From positions 1 to 37,297 of the forward strand of contig JAEETC010000018.1 in the NCBI GenBank assembly GCA_016286585.1: a DNA stretch of 37,297 bases, given 5' to 3'. Shown here piece by piece: positions 13,412 through 22,211 of this stretch. The DNA comes from Prevotella sp. (GTDB lineage Bacteria > Bacteroidota > Bacteroidia > Bacteroidales > Bacteroidaceae). A model generated the notes under the pieces. It was not told where the DNA came from and did no database searches. It saw only the letters and a list, made by a program, of their open reading frames with translations. The translations under genes were made by a program, and so were the position numbers. Every line of letters begins with the position of its first letter. The first letter of the stretch is position 1.

Positions 13412-14869
13412 ATGATCAAGCGAACAATTATTTGCATGACGCTGGCTGCTCTGTCATTCAGTGCACAGGCTAAGGTGAGGTTGCCGCACATCATCGGCGA
13501 CAACATGGTGTTGCAACAGCAGACGGATGCCCGCCTCTGGGGATGGGCCAAGGCAGGACAGACCGTCAGGGTGACCACCTCGTGGAACGATGAAACCCTC
13601 AGCGTCCAGGCAGGAAAAGACGGCAAGTGGCTGGTGAAGGTGAAGACGCCCAAGGCCTCTTATGAACCGCTGAGCATCACTTTCGATGACGGCGAACCGC
13701 TTATTATTAATAATGTGTTAAGCGGCGAGGTGTGGGTCTGCGCAGGGCAGTCGAACATGGAGATGCCCGTGAAGGGCTTCGGCATGTGTCCTGTGGAGGA
13801 TTATAACCACCACGTGCTTGATGCTGCCTATTCGAAGGGTGTCCGTAGCGTGAAGATTCCCAGCATCATGAGGGCTGTGCCGCAGGACGATGCCCAGTGC
13901 GAGTGGCGCCAGTGTTCGCCAAAGACCGTCAGCGAGTTCTCGGCTACTGGCTATTTCTTCGCCCGTCTGCTGAGTCGTACACTCGATATCCCCGTTGGTA
14001 TCATCGAGGCCAATAAGGGAGGCTCGCGTGTTGAGAGCTGGCTGACGAAGGAGAATCTGGAGAAATACACCACCGATCCGACGGATTCTGTGGAGATCTG
14101 CAAGCGGTGGGCACAATATGACTACCACCGCTCGCTGCTTTGGGGAAACGGCACGTTCAACCCCATCCTGAACTATACCGTAAAGGGCATCCTCTACTAT
14201 CAGGGTTGCTCGAATGTGGGCGATCCCGGTGACCAGTATTCAGAGCGAATGAAGATCCTTGTGGACCAGTGGCGTTCGCAATTTGGCCTGGGCGAGATAC
14301 CCTTCTATTTCGTTCAGATTGCGCCTTGGGCCTATGACGACGGCGACGTCAATGGTATCAGCGGAGCCCTTTTGCGCGAGCAGCAGTTCAAGGCTTCCAA
14401 GATCATCCCTAACAGCAGCCTCGTTTGTATCAACGACCTGGTCTATCCCTACGAGAGCACCCAGATCCATCCTACTCAGAAACAGCCTGTGGGTGAGCGT
14501 CTGGCCTTCACGGCCCTGAACCGTGACTACGGCTATGAGAGTGTGCTCTACAAGAGTCCTTCCTACAAGGATATGAAGGTGGACGGCGATGTCGTGTATA
14601 TACACTTGCAGGACAATTACTATGCCGACGCACCCTTTGAGGATATGCAGGGCTTTGAGGTGGCTGGCGAGGACCGCGTGTTCCATCCCGCCAAGGCCCG
14701 GCACTTCTGGCAGCCTGGTGGCGGCTATTGGGATGAAGCCATCATGATTACCTCGCCTGAGGTGAAGAACCCCGTTGCTGTGCGCTATTGTTTCAGGAAC
14801 TTCCAGCTCGGCAATGTCAAGAATGCCGCAAATCTTCCGCTATTCCCCTTCCGTACTGACAACTGGTAA
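13412..14869 (+). CDS. sialate O-acetylesterase family protein (SASA/GDSL-like)
   Basis: A 485-residue secreted esterase. The signal peptide MIKRTIICMTLAALSFSAQA is followed directly by KVRLPHIIGDNMVLQQ, the usual N-terminus of this family. CAGQSNMEMP holds the GQSNM signature, with the nucleophile Ser114. Further marks are IEANKGGSRVESW near 200, ILYYQGCSNVGDP near 255 and IHPTQKQPVGERLA near 355, which gives the catalytic His. Family members remove acetyl groups from sialic acids or from acetylated hemicelluloses; the rumen/gut context and the divergent acetyl esterase favour a role on dietary or host glycans. The Nudix gene follows after 10 nt, but this pairing may be fortuitous. Confidence 0.93.
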   Translation: MIKRTIICMTLAALSFSAQAKVRLPHIIGDNMVLQQQTDARLWGWAKAGQTVRVTTSWNDETLSVQAGKDGKWLVKVKTPKASYEPLSITFDDGEPLIINNVLSGEVWVCAGQSNMEMPVKGFGMCPVEDYNHHVLDAAYSKGVRSVKIPSIMRAVPQDDAQCEWRQCSPKTVSEFSATGYFFARLLSRTLDIPVGIIEANKGGSRVESWLTKENLEKYTTDPTDSVEICKRWAQYDYHRSLLWGNGTFNPILNYTVKGILYYQGCSNVGDPGDQYSERMKILVDQWRSQFGLGEIPFYFVQIAPWAYDDGDVNGISGALLREQQFKASKIIPNSSLVCINDLVYPYESTQIHPTQKQPVGERLAFTALNRDYGYESVLYKSPSYKDMKVDGDVVYIHLQDNYYADAPFEDMQGFEVAGEDRVFHPAKARHFWQPGGGYWDEAIMITSPEVKNPVAVRYCFRNFQLGNVKNAANLPLFPFRTDNW

Positions 14870-14879
14870 TAATAGAAAT

Positions 14880-15410
14880 ATGAGTCATCCTTTAGAAATC
14901 TTCAAGTTCTGTCCGAAGTGCGGCTGTGAGGAGTTCGAGATTCACTCACCCCTGAGCAGGCACTGTCCTCAGTGTGGCTTCACCTACTATCAGAATCCGA
15001 GGGCCTCGACAGCAGCCTTCATCATCAATGCCAAAGGCGAGTTGCTTGTGGCCAGAAGAGCCAAGGAACCAGCCAAGGGCACCCTTGACCTGCCTGGCGG
15101 CTTTGTCGACAACGAGGAGAATGCCGAGGAGGGGATGGTCAGGGAGATCCGTGAGGAGACGGGCCTTGTCATTGCCCCCACCGATGTGAAGTACATCTTC
15201 TCCATCCCCAACATTTACCACTACTCAGGCATGGACATTCACACGCTCGATCTTTTCTTTACCTGTCATGTCGGTGAGGATGCGGTCGTCAAGGCCGAAG
15301 ACGATGCCGCCGAGCTACAGTGGTTGCCCCTGCGGGAGGTCTATGTGGAGCGTTTCGGATTGCGCTCGATACGTGAGGCCGTACATCGATTCCTCAGGCT
15401 CAATCGTTAA
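14880..15410 (+). CDS. Nudix hydrolase with N-terminal zinc ribbon
   Basis: A 176-residue protein. An N-terminal zinc ribbon has Cys11, Cys14, Cys29 and Cys32 (CPKCG and CPQCG). The Nudix box is complete: Gly74, Glu80, then REIREETGL at 88-96. This is the layout of NUDIX enzymes related to the NADH pyrophosphatase NudC, although the protein is shorter and lacks the large N-terminal domain of NudC. It should hydrolyse a nucleoside diphosphate linked to another group; the actual substrate is unknown. The start at 14880 is chosen because it precedes the ribbon and lies 10 nt after the esterase stop; a longer frame from 14775 lies within the esterase gene. Confidence 0.92.
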   Translation: MSHPLEIFKFCPKCGCEEFEIHSPLSRHCPQCGFTYYQNPRASTAAFIINAKGELLVARRAKEPAKGTLDLPGGFVDNEENAEEGMVREIREETGLVIAPTDVKYIFSIPNIYHYSGMDIHTLDLFFTCHVGEDAVVKAEDDAAELQWLPLREVYVERFGLRSIREAVHRFLRLNR

Positions 15411-15459
15411 TAAAACAAAAAATCCTCTATATAAATAAGGTGTGATAGCGTTTTTTGCT

Positions 15460-15467
15460 TACTTTTG
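15460..15467 (+). promoter_or_regulatory. topA promoter, -7 element
   Basis: TACTTTTG followed by CAGCCCG, 31 nt before the topA start. The -33 element is not clear. Confidence 0.6.
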
Positions 15468-15498
15468 CAGCCCGTAAGAAATATAAACGAGACAAAGT

Positions 15499-17829
15499 AT
15501 GCAGAAAAACTTAGTGATTGTGGAGTCTCCGGCCAAGGCGAAGACGATAGAAAAGTTCCTGGGAAAGGACTTTAAGGTGATGTCGAGCTATGGTCACATC
15601 CGCGATTTGAAGAAGAAGGAGTTGAGTGTTGACGAGAAGTCGCTCGAACCAGAATACGAGATTCCCGAAGAGAAGACGAAGCTTGTAGCTGATTTGCGTT
15701 CCAAGGCAGAGAAAGCCGAGAAAGTATGGCTCGCATCCGATGAAGACCGTGAGGGAGAAGCCATTTCCTGGCATTTATGTGAAGTATTGGGCTTGGATAA
15801 GCAGAAAACGAACCGTATTGTCTTCCATGAAATTACGAAACCAGCCATCCTGGAGGCCATCGAGCATCCCCGCCATTTGAACATGAACTTGGTGAATGCC
15901 CAGCAGGCTCGTCGTGTACTTGACCGTATCGTGGGCTTTAAGCTTTCACCCGTTTTGTGGCGTAAGGTAAAGCCGGCACTCTCAGCCGGACGTGTTCAGA
16001 GTGTGGCAGTCAGGCTGATTGTCGAGCGGGAGCGTGAGATTCAGAATTTCAAAAGCGAGGTTTATTACGTGGTGAATGGCATTTTCGCCATCACGAACCC
16101 CGATGGTTCTGCAACGGAGGTGAAGGCTCAGTTGGGCACTCGCTTCAAGACAGAAGAAGAGGTGAAGGCTTTCCTTGAACAATGCAAGGCAGCTGACTAT
16201 TCTGTTGAGAGTATCGTCAGAAAGCCCGTCAAGCGCACGCCGGCTCCCCCATTTACCACGTCTACTCTGCAGCAGGAGGCCGCCCGTAAGCTTGGCTTTA
16301 CCGTCAGTCAGACGATGATGGTGGCCCAGCATCTGTATGAGAACGGACAGATCACCTATATGCGTACAGACTCTGTCAACCTGTCAAGTCTCTGTCTGGC
16401 AGCCAGCAAGGAGGAGATTGTACGACTCTATGGTAGTGAATACAGCAAGACCCGCCAGTATCACACCAGTTCGAAGGGTGCCCAGGAGGCCCACGAGGCC
16501 ATCCGTCCTACCTATATGGACAAGGCGGAGATTGAAGGCTCTTCACAGGAGAAGCGTTTGTATGAACTGATATGGAAGCGCACGGTTGCCAGCCAGATGG
16601 CAGATGCTGAGATGGAGAAGACCACGGTGACGATTGCTATCAAGAACCAGGAATCAGGCGTCAGGAGTCAGGAGGAGTTTGTGGCTCAGGGCGAGGTTGT
16701 GAAGTTCGATGGTTTCATCAAGGTCTATCGTGAGTCCCTGGATGACGAAGAGCAGCAGGAGGACTTCGGCCACACGCTGCCCCCGCTTCGTGAAGGTCAG
16801 GAACTGGTTCGCCGTGAGATTAACGCTACGGAGCGCTTCGGCGTGGGTCCCCAGCGTTATACGGAGGCCAGTCTGGTGCATAAGATGGAAGAGCTTGGCA
16901 TTGGCCGTCCGTCGACTTATGCTCCGACCATCAGCACCATCCAGCAGCGCGAATATGTGCAGAAGGGCGACAAGAAGGGTGAGGACCGTTTATACACGAT
17001 TTACACCTTAAAAGGTAAGCAGATTACACAGAAGTCTCGCAAGGAGATCGTTGGTTCTGAGAAGGGCAAACTGATACCTACGGACATCGGTATTGTGGTC
17101 AATGACTTCCTGATGAAGAACTTCAACGAGATTATGGACTACAACTTCACCGCCAAGGTGGAGCAGGATTTCGATAAGATTGCCGAAGGCGAGGAGAAGT
17201 GGACCGACATGATGTACTCGTTCTACAAGGAGTTCGAGCCCACGGTAGAGCGTACCATCAACAGCCGCCATGAGCATAAGGCAGGTGAACGGATATTAGG
17301 CAAGGATCCCAAGAGTGGAAAGCCCGTCTTCGTGAAGATCGGCCGTTTCGGGCCTGTCGTGCAGATTGGTACGGCTGACGATAAAGAGAAGCCGACCTTT
17401 GCCCAGCTGCCCAAGGACATGAGTATGTCCAATATCACCCTTGAAGAGGCTCTGGATCTGTTCAGGCTGCCTCGTGAAGTCGGCGACTATGAAGGAAAGC
17501 CTGTCACTATCGGTGCAGGACGTTTCGGTCCTTATATTCTCTACGACCGCAAATATACCTCTCTTCCGAAAGATGCTGACCCCATGACCATTACACTTGA
17601 CGAGGCTATTGTGCTGATTCAGGAGAAGCAGGTGGAGGATGGCCGCAAGCATCTGAAGAAGTTTGAGGAAGATCCGAAGCTTGAGGTTCTTAACGGCCGG
17701 TATGGACCCTATCTCGTCTATGACGGCAAGAACTACCGCTTACCGAAGAGTATGCATGAGAAGGCTGCAGAGCTCACACTCGAGGAGTGCATGAAGGTGA
17801 TTAACGCTGTTCCTGTGAAGAAGAGCTGA
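15499..17829 (+). CDS. topA: DNA topoisomerase I (type IA)
   Basis: A 776-residue type IA topoisomerase that relaxes negative supercoils. The Toprim domain starts at residue 4 (NLVIVESPAKAKTIEKFLG, with Glu9) and includes DEDREGEAISWHL. The active-site segment ITYMRTDS places the catalytic Tyr at 287. The C-terminal third has three repeats of the type GRFGPVVQIG / GRFGPYILY / GRYGPYLVY, the Bacteroidetes and Gram-positive style of C-terminal repeat, in place of zinc fingers. A short stretch NQESGVRSQEEF near residue 382 is encoded by near-repeats of CAGGAGTCAGG and looks like a recent in-frame insertion. The gene starts a nearly gapless run topA-aroK-speA-argB, with 1 nt to aroK. Confidence 0.98.
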   Translation: MQKNLVIVESPAKAKTIEKFLGKDFKVMSSYGHIRDLKKKELSVDEKSLEPEYEIPEEKTKLVADLRSKAEKAEKVWLASDEDREGEAISWHLCEVLGLDKQKTNRIVFHEITKPAILEAIEHPRHLNMNLVNAQQARRVLDRIVGFKLSPVLWRKVKPALSAGRVQSVAVRLIVEREREIQNFKSEVYYVVNGIFAITNPDGSATEVKAQLGTRFKTEEEVKAFLEQCKAADYSVESIVRKPVKRTPAPPFTTSTLQQEAARKLGFTVSQTMMVAQHLYENGQITYMRTDSVNLSSLCLAASKEEIVRLYGSEYSKTRQYHTSSKGAQEAHEAIRPTYMDKAEIEGSSQEKRLYELIWKRTVASQMADAEMEKTTVTIAIKNQESGVRSQEEFVAQGEVVKFDGFIKVYRESLDDEEQQEDFGHTLPPLREGQELVRREINATERFGVGPQRYTEASLVHKMEELGIGRPSTYAPTISTIQQREYVQKGDKKGEDRLYTIYTLKGKQITQKSRKEIVGSEKGKLIPTDIGIVVNDFLMKNFNEIMDYNFTAKVEQDFDKIAEGEEKWTDMMYSFYKEFEPTVERTINSRHEHKAGERILGKDPKSGKPVFVKIGRFGPVVQIGTADDKEKPTFAQLPKDMSMSNITLEEALDLFRLPREVGDYEGKPVTIGAGRFGPYILYDRKYTSLPKDADPMTITLDEAIVLIQEKQVEDGRKHLKKFEEDPKLEVLNGRYGPYLVYDGKNYRLPKSMHEKAAELTLEECMKVINAVPVKKS

Positions 17830-17830
17830 T

Positions 17831-18358
17831 ATGAAGCGTATCATCCTCATCGGCTATATGGGGGCCGGGAAGACAACCGTCGGCAAGGCACTCTCAAAGG
17901 AACTAGGTATCATCTTCTATGACCTCGACTGGTATATCGAGAGCCGGATGCGCAAAACCGTTGCCCAGATCTTTGCGGAACGAGGAGAAGAAGGCTTCCG
18001 GAAGATCGAGTATAATATGCTGCATGAGGTAGCTGAGTTTGAGGATGTCATCATCAGCTGTGGCGGTGGTACGCCCTGCTTCTTTGACAATATGGACTAT
18101 CTGAACCAGCAGGGGCAGGTGGTCTATCTGAAAGCAGAGCCTGAGGTGCTGTATAAGCATCTGCAGATGGCTCGTGTAGAGCGTCCGCTCCTGAAGGGGA
18201 AAAGTCAGGAAGAGCTATTGACGTTTATCCGTGAGCAGCTGGAACGGCGGGAGCCTTATTATAGCAAGGCCCGTTATACACTCGATGTCAGTCTGATGGA
18301 CAGCTATGACAAGATAAAGTATAGTGTCGAGAAACTAAAAGAAATATTGGGAATATGA
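17831..18358 (+). CDS. aroK: shikimate kinase
   Basis: A 175-residue P-loop kinase that phosphorylates shikimate on the route to chorismate. The Walker A motif is GYMGAGKTT at 8-16 with Lys14. The shikimate-binding Asp lies in YDLDWYIE near 31-38, then come FAERGEEGFRKIE, and CGGGTP near 77-82. RVERPLLKG is the lid Arg region. The length is normal. The stop overlaps the speA start by 4 nt (ATGA), so translation is coupled, although the two pathways are not directly linked. Confidence 0.97.
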   Translation: MKRIILIGYMGAGKTTVGKALSKELGIIFYDLDWYIESRMRKTVAQIFAERGEEGFRKIEYNMLHEVAEFEDVIISCGGGTPCFFDNMDYLNQQGQVVYLKAEPEVLYKHLQMARVERPLLKGKSQEELLTFIREQLERREPYYSKARYTLDVSLMDSYDKIKYSVEKLKEILGI

Positions 18359-20247
18359 AGAAATGGACCATTGACGATTCTAAGGAGCTCTACAACATCA
18401 ATGGTTGGGGCACATCCTATTTTGGTATCAACGAGAATGGTGATGTCTATGTGACTCCTTGTAAGGACAGCACGCAGATAGACTTGCGTGAAGTGATGGA
18501 CGAATTGGCTCTACGTGATGTCACACCACCGGTGCTGCTTCGATTCCCGGACATCCTTGACAACCGGATTGAGAAGACTTGGAGCTGTTTCAAGAAGGCC
18601 ACGGAGGAGTATGAATACAAGGGTGAGAACTATGTGGTGTATCCTATCAAGGTAAACCAGATGCAGCCTGTGGTAGAAGAAATCATCTCCCATGGCCGGA
18701 AGTTCAACCTCGGCCTTGAGGCAGGTTCGAAGCCAGAGCTGCATGCCGTCATTGCTATGCAATGCCAGAGCGACTCCATCATCGTCTGCAACGGTTACAA
18801 GGACCAGAGTTATATCGAACTGGCCTTGCTGGCTCAGAAGATGGGTAAGCAGATATTCATCGTGGTAGAGAAGATGAACGAGTTGGAGATTATTGCCCGT
18901 GAAGCCAAGAAGATGAATATCCGTCCGAATATCGGCATCCGCATCAAGTTGGCCTCGTCTGGTTCCGGCAAATGGGAGGAAAGTGGCGGTGATGCCTCAA
19001 AGTTCGGCCTTACCAGCGCAGAGCTGCTGGAGGCTCTTGACTTCCTTGACAAGAAGGATATGCGCGACTGTCTGCGTCTCATCCATTTCCATATCGGCTC
19101 ACAGATTACGAAGATCCGCCGTATCCAGACAGCCCTTCGCGAGGCTTCGCAGTTCTATATCCAGCTGCACAAGATGGGCTACAACGTGGATTTCGTCGAT
19201 TGTGGCGGTGGTCTGGGCGTTGACTACGATGGTACCCGCTCACCATCCAGCGAGAGCTCTGTCAACTATAGCATTCAGGAGTATGTCAACGACTGTATCT
19301 ATACCTTCGTTGATGCAGCCAATAAGAACGACCTGCCTCATCCCAATATCATCACAGAAAGCGGGCGCTCACTGGCAGCCCACCACTCCGTACTCGTTAT
19401 TGATGTGCTGGAGACAGCCTCCCTTCCCGAGATGCCGGAAGAGTTTGAACCTGACGAGAACTCACACCAGCTGGTGAAGGACCTGTACGACATCTGGGAC
19501 AATCTCTCTCCTCGTAATGTGTTGGAGGACTGGCACGATGCCGAGCAGATCCGCGAAGAGGTGCTCGACCTTTTCTCGCATGGTATCGTTGACTTGAAGA
19601 CGCGTGCAGAGGTTGAGGCCATGTATTGGAGTGTGTGTCATGAGATACACGCTTTGGCAAAGAGCCTGAAGCATATCCCTGAGGAGCTCATGAAGATTGA
19701 CAAACTGCTGGCAGACAAGTATTTCTGCAACTTCTCACTCTTCCAGAGTCTCAGCGACTCCTGGGCTATAGACCAGGTATTCCCAATAATGCCAATCCAG
19801 CGACTTGACGAACGTCCCACCCGCAATGCCACCATCCAGGACATTACTTGTGATTCTGATGGTAAGATTGCCAACTTCACGACCAATCGTCATAACTCGC
19901 ATGCTTTGCCCGTCCATGCACTGAAGAAGAACGAGCCTTACTATCTTGGAGTGTTCCTCGTAGGAGCCTATCAGGAGATTCTTGGTGACATGCACAACCT
20001 CTTTGGTGACACCAATGCCGTCCATATCTCTGTGAAGGACAACGGTTATCATATTGACCAGATTATCGATGGTGAGACGGTTGAGGAAGTACTCGAATAT
20101 GTACAGTATAATCCCAAAAAACTTGTGCGTCAGCTGGAGGTGTGGGTTGCCAAGAGTGTGAAACAGGGCAAGATTTCACTTGAAGAGGGTAAGGAGTTCC
20201 TTTCGAATTACCGCTCCGGTCTCTACGGATATACCTATTTGGAATAA
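18355..20247 (+). CDS. speA: biosynthetic arginine decarboxylase
   Basis: A 630-residue PLP enzyme of the fold III type that converts arginine to agmatine for polyamine synthesis. The Schiff-base Lys is Lys99 in YPIKVNQ. Further family segments are GLEAGSKPEL, IGIRIKLASSGSGKWEESGG, HFHIGSQ, DCGGGLGVDYDG, ITESGRSLAAHHS, and a C-terminal barrel with CDSDGKI and HALP. The length matches bacterial SpeA. It overlaps both neighbours, aroK by 4 nt and argB by 1 nt. Its pairing with argB puts a step of arginine synthesis next to arginine use. Confidence 0.98.
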   Translation: MKKWTIDDSKELYNINGWGTSYFGINENGDVYVTPCKDSTQIDLREVMDELALRDVTPPVLLRFPDILDNRIEKTWSCFKKATEEYEYKGENYVVYPIKVNQMQPVVEEIISHGRKFNLGLEAGSKPELHAVIAMQCQSDSIIVCNGYKDQSYIELALLAQKMGKQIFIVVEKMNELEIIAREAKKMNIRPNIGIRIKLASSGSGKWEESGGDASKFGLTSAELLEALDFLDKKDMRDCLRLIHFHIGSQITKIRRIQTALREASQFYIQLHKMGYNVDFVDCGGGLGVDYDGTRSPSSESSVNYSIQEYVNDCIYTFVDAANKNDLPHPNIITESGRSLAAHHSVLVIDVLETASLPEMPEEFEPDENSHQLVKDLYDIWDNLSPRNVLEDWHDAEQIREEVLDLFSHGIVDLKTRAEVEAMYWSVCHEIHALAKSLKHIPEELMKIDKLLADKYFCNFSLFQSLSDSWAIDQVFPIMPIQRLDERPTRNATIQDITCDSDGKIANFTTNRHNSHALPVHALKKNEPYYLGVFLVGAYQEILGDMHNLFGDTNAVHISVKDNGYHIDQIIDGETVEEVLEYVQYNPKKLVRQLEVWVAKSVKQGKISLEEGKEFLSNYRSGLYGYTYLE

Positions 20248-21023
20248 TGAAAGAGAAACTGACGATCGTGAAAGTGGGCGGGGCTGTCGTGGAAGACGAG
20301 GCCCAGCTCTCACAGTTGCTTAAGGACTTCAGCGCCATTGAGGGCCGGAAGGTATTGGTGCACGGTGGTGGACGAAAAGCTACAAAGGTGGCAGAAGCCC
20401 TCGGTATCGAGTCGAAGATGGTGGGTGGCCGTCGTATCACCGATGCCGAAATGCTCAGCGTGGTGACGATGGTTTATGGCGGACTGGTGAACAAGAATCT
20501 TGTAGCCCGTCTTCAGGCCAATGGTGTGAATGCCCTCGGACTCACTGGTGCCGACATGGATGTCATCCGCAGCCATAAGCGTCCGTTGAAAGACGGTATT
20601 GACTTTGGATTTGTGGGGGATGTTGATCGTGCTGATGGTCAGATGCTCTCCAAGCTTATCGAGGAAGGCATTACTCCTGTAATGGCGCCTCTGACTCATG
20701 ACGGCCAAGGCAATATCCTCAACACGAATGCCGATACTATCGCTTCGGAAACAGCTAAGGCTCTCGCTCCATTCTATGACGTGACGCTGATCTTCAGTTT
20801 TGAGAAGAAAGGTGTACTCCGAGATCCTGACGATGAAGACTCCGTGATATCTACTATCACGCGCGCGGACTTTATTAAATATAAAGCCGACGGAACCATC
20901 AGCGGAGGCATGCTGCCCAAGATAGAGAATGCACTCGCCGCCATTGATGCCGGAGTATCCCGTGTTATCATCACCCTCGCCACTGCCCTCGATGGAACTT
21001 CAGGCACGACGATTTGTTTGTAG
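20247..21023 (+). CDS. argB: acetylglutamate kinase
   Basis: A 258-residue kinase of the amino-acid kinase family that phosphorylates N-acetylglutamate in arginine synthesis. Key segments: VKVGGAVVED near the N-terminus, VHGGGRKATKVAEALG, GRRITDAEMLSVV, the segment LNTNADTIASETAKAL, and a terminal GTSGTTICL, all as in ArgB. The length is typical. The ATG overlaps the speA stop by 1 nt. The ECF sigma gene follows after 65 nt with its own probable promoter. Confidence 0.97.
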   Translation: MKEKLTIVKVGGAVVEDEAQLSQLLKDFSAIEGRKVLVHGGGRKATKVAEALGIESKMVGGRRITDAEMLSVVTMVYGGLVNKNLVARLQANGVNALGLTGADMDVIRSHKRPLKDGIDFGFVGDVDRADGQMLSKLIEEGITPVMAPLTHDGQGNILNTNADTIASETAKALAPFYDVTLIFSFEKKGVLRDPDDEDSVISTITRADFIKYKADGTISGGMLPKIENALAAIDAGVSRVIITLATALDGTSGTTICL

Positions 21024-21047
21024 TTTACAAAAAAAGTAGCAAAGAGT

Positions 21048-21072
21048 GTAACTTTTCCCCTTTTCAATCGTC
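21048..21072 (+). promoter_or_regulatory. candidate ECF-type promoter
   Basis: GTAACTTTT at 21048-21056 and CGTC at 21069-21072 resemble the -35 (xxAACTT) and -10 (GTC) elements used by ECF sigma factors. No TAnnTTTG element is seen here. It lies 17 nt before the ECF sigma start codon, suggesting autoregulation. This reading is inferred. Confidence 0.45.
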
Positions 21073-21088
21073 ATTTAGTTTAGAGAGG

Positions 21089-21604
21089 ATGAAAAAGATC
21101 AGTTTCCGGAATGACATCCTGCCGCTGAAGAATGAGCTTTATAGGCTGGCCCTCCGCATCACTCTCAACCCAGCGGAGGCAGAGGATGTTGTCCAGGAGA
21201 CGATGATTAAGGTCTGGAACAGGCGAGACCGCTGGGAAGAGATAGACTCCATCGAAGCCTTCTGCCTCACCATCTGCCGGAACATCTCGTTAGACAAGAT
21301 GAAGAAGGCTGAAAACCAGAATCCAAGCCTGGATGAGGGAAGCGACACAGCCGACCACAGCTATTCATCCAATCCCGAGGAGCAAGCCATGCAACGCGAC
21401 CGAATCGCACTTGTCAGGCAGCTCGTCGATCATCTGCCAGAGAAACAACGGAGTTGCATGCAGCTCCGTGAGTTCGAAGGCAAGAGTTATAAGGAAATAG
21501 CGCAGATACTGGGTGTCACAGAGGAACAGGTGAAAATCAACATTTTCCGGGCACGGCAGAGCATCAAGCAGCAATTTATAAAGACAGAGAATTATGGATT
21601 ATAA
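21089..21604 (+). CDS. ECF-type RNA polymerase sigma factor
   Basis: A 171-residue sigma-70 family factor with only regions 2 and 4. Region 2 runs from about residue 10 to 75 with LYRLALRITLNPAEAEDVVQ and KVWNRRDRW. A variable linker follows, and then region 4 with LVDHLPEKQRSCMQLREFEG and YKEIAQILGVTEEQVKINIF. The start at 21089 is preferred because the longer frame overlaps argB. Its stop overlaps the next gene by 11 nt. The next gene encodes a single-span membrane protein, as expected for a sigma/anti-sigma pair. An ECF-like promoter in front suggests it controls its own gene. Target genes are unknown. Confidence 0.93.
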   Translation: MKKISFRNDILPLKNELYRLALRITLNPAEAEDVVQETMIKVWNRRDRWEEIDSIEAFCLTICRNISLDKMKKAENQNPSLDEGSDTADHSYSSNPEEQAMQRDRIALVRQLVDHLPEKQRSCMQLREFEGKSYKEIAQILGVTEEQVKINIFRARQSIKQQFIKTENYGL

Positions 21605-22070
21605 GTACATCGAACAGCTATTGGAACGCTACTGGGAGTGTGAGACCACTCTGCAAGAGGAGGCCATTCTGCGTGCGTTCTTCAGTCAGCCTGAGATGCC
21701 GGAGGTTCCTGAGGACATTCGGAAATACCAGGCGCTCTTCGTCTGTGAAACGCAGAAGGAAGAGGCTCTTGGCGAGGACTTCGATGCCCGTATCCTGGAG
21801 ATGACAGGTGAAGCTCCCGTAGCAAAGACTGTTTCTTTGAAGAGTCGTCTGATGCCTCTGTTCAAGGCTGCTGCTATCGTCGCTATTATCCTTACGTTGG
21901 GCAATGCTGCCCAGGCACCATGGGATATATGGGAAAATCCCCGCGATGCTTATGTCCAGACCCATGAACAGATGGCCGATACGGTGAATGTGCTGACGAC
22001 CATTCAGGCGGAGAACGTGAGCGACACCATTCAGGTGCCAACTAAAGAGAATTCCACCTTTATTGAGTGA
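21594..22070 (+). CDS. single-span membrane protein, probable anti-sigma partner
   Basis: A 158-residue protein. The N-terminal 80 residues are acidic and helical (YIEQLLERYWECETTLQEEAI) with no strong signal peptide. One hydrophobic segment at about 91-108 (FKAAAIVAIILTLGNAAQ) would cross the membrane, and a short hydrophilic C-terminal part lies outside. This topology, its 11-nt overlap with the ECF gene and its length are what is expected of Bacteroidetes anti-sigma proteins. No zinc-binding HxxxCxxC motif is visible. The function is inferred from context. Confidence 0.7.
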   Translation: MDYKYIEQLLERYWECETTLQEEAILRAFFSQPEMPEVPEDIRKYQALFVCETQKEEALGEDFDARILEMTGEAPVAKTVSLKSRLMPLFKAAAIVAIILTLGNAAQAPWDIWENPRDAYVQTHEQMADTVNVLTTIQAENVSDTIQVPTKENSTFIE

Positions 22071-22157
22071 CTTTTTTCTATGCTTTCTATATAATTAAAC
22101 AAAAGGAAACTGTGAAGTTTCGTTTCTCTCAAATTTTTAAGTACTAACAGAAGAATC

Positions 22158-22183
22158 GGGCTGCAACCTCTTGGTCGCAGCCC
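22158..22183. terminator. two-way terminator between convergent genes
   Basis: GGGCTGCAACC and GGTCGCAGCCC form an 11-bp stem with one wobble and the tetraloop TCTT. It lies between the convergent ends of the anti-sigma-like gene and the CPBP protease gene. T-runs are weak on both sides. Confidence 0.7.
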
Positions 22184-22211
22184 ACTTCATTCTTAAACCT
22201 TTCGTTTCAGA

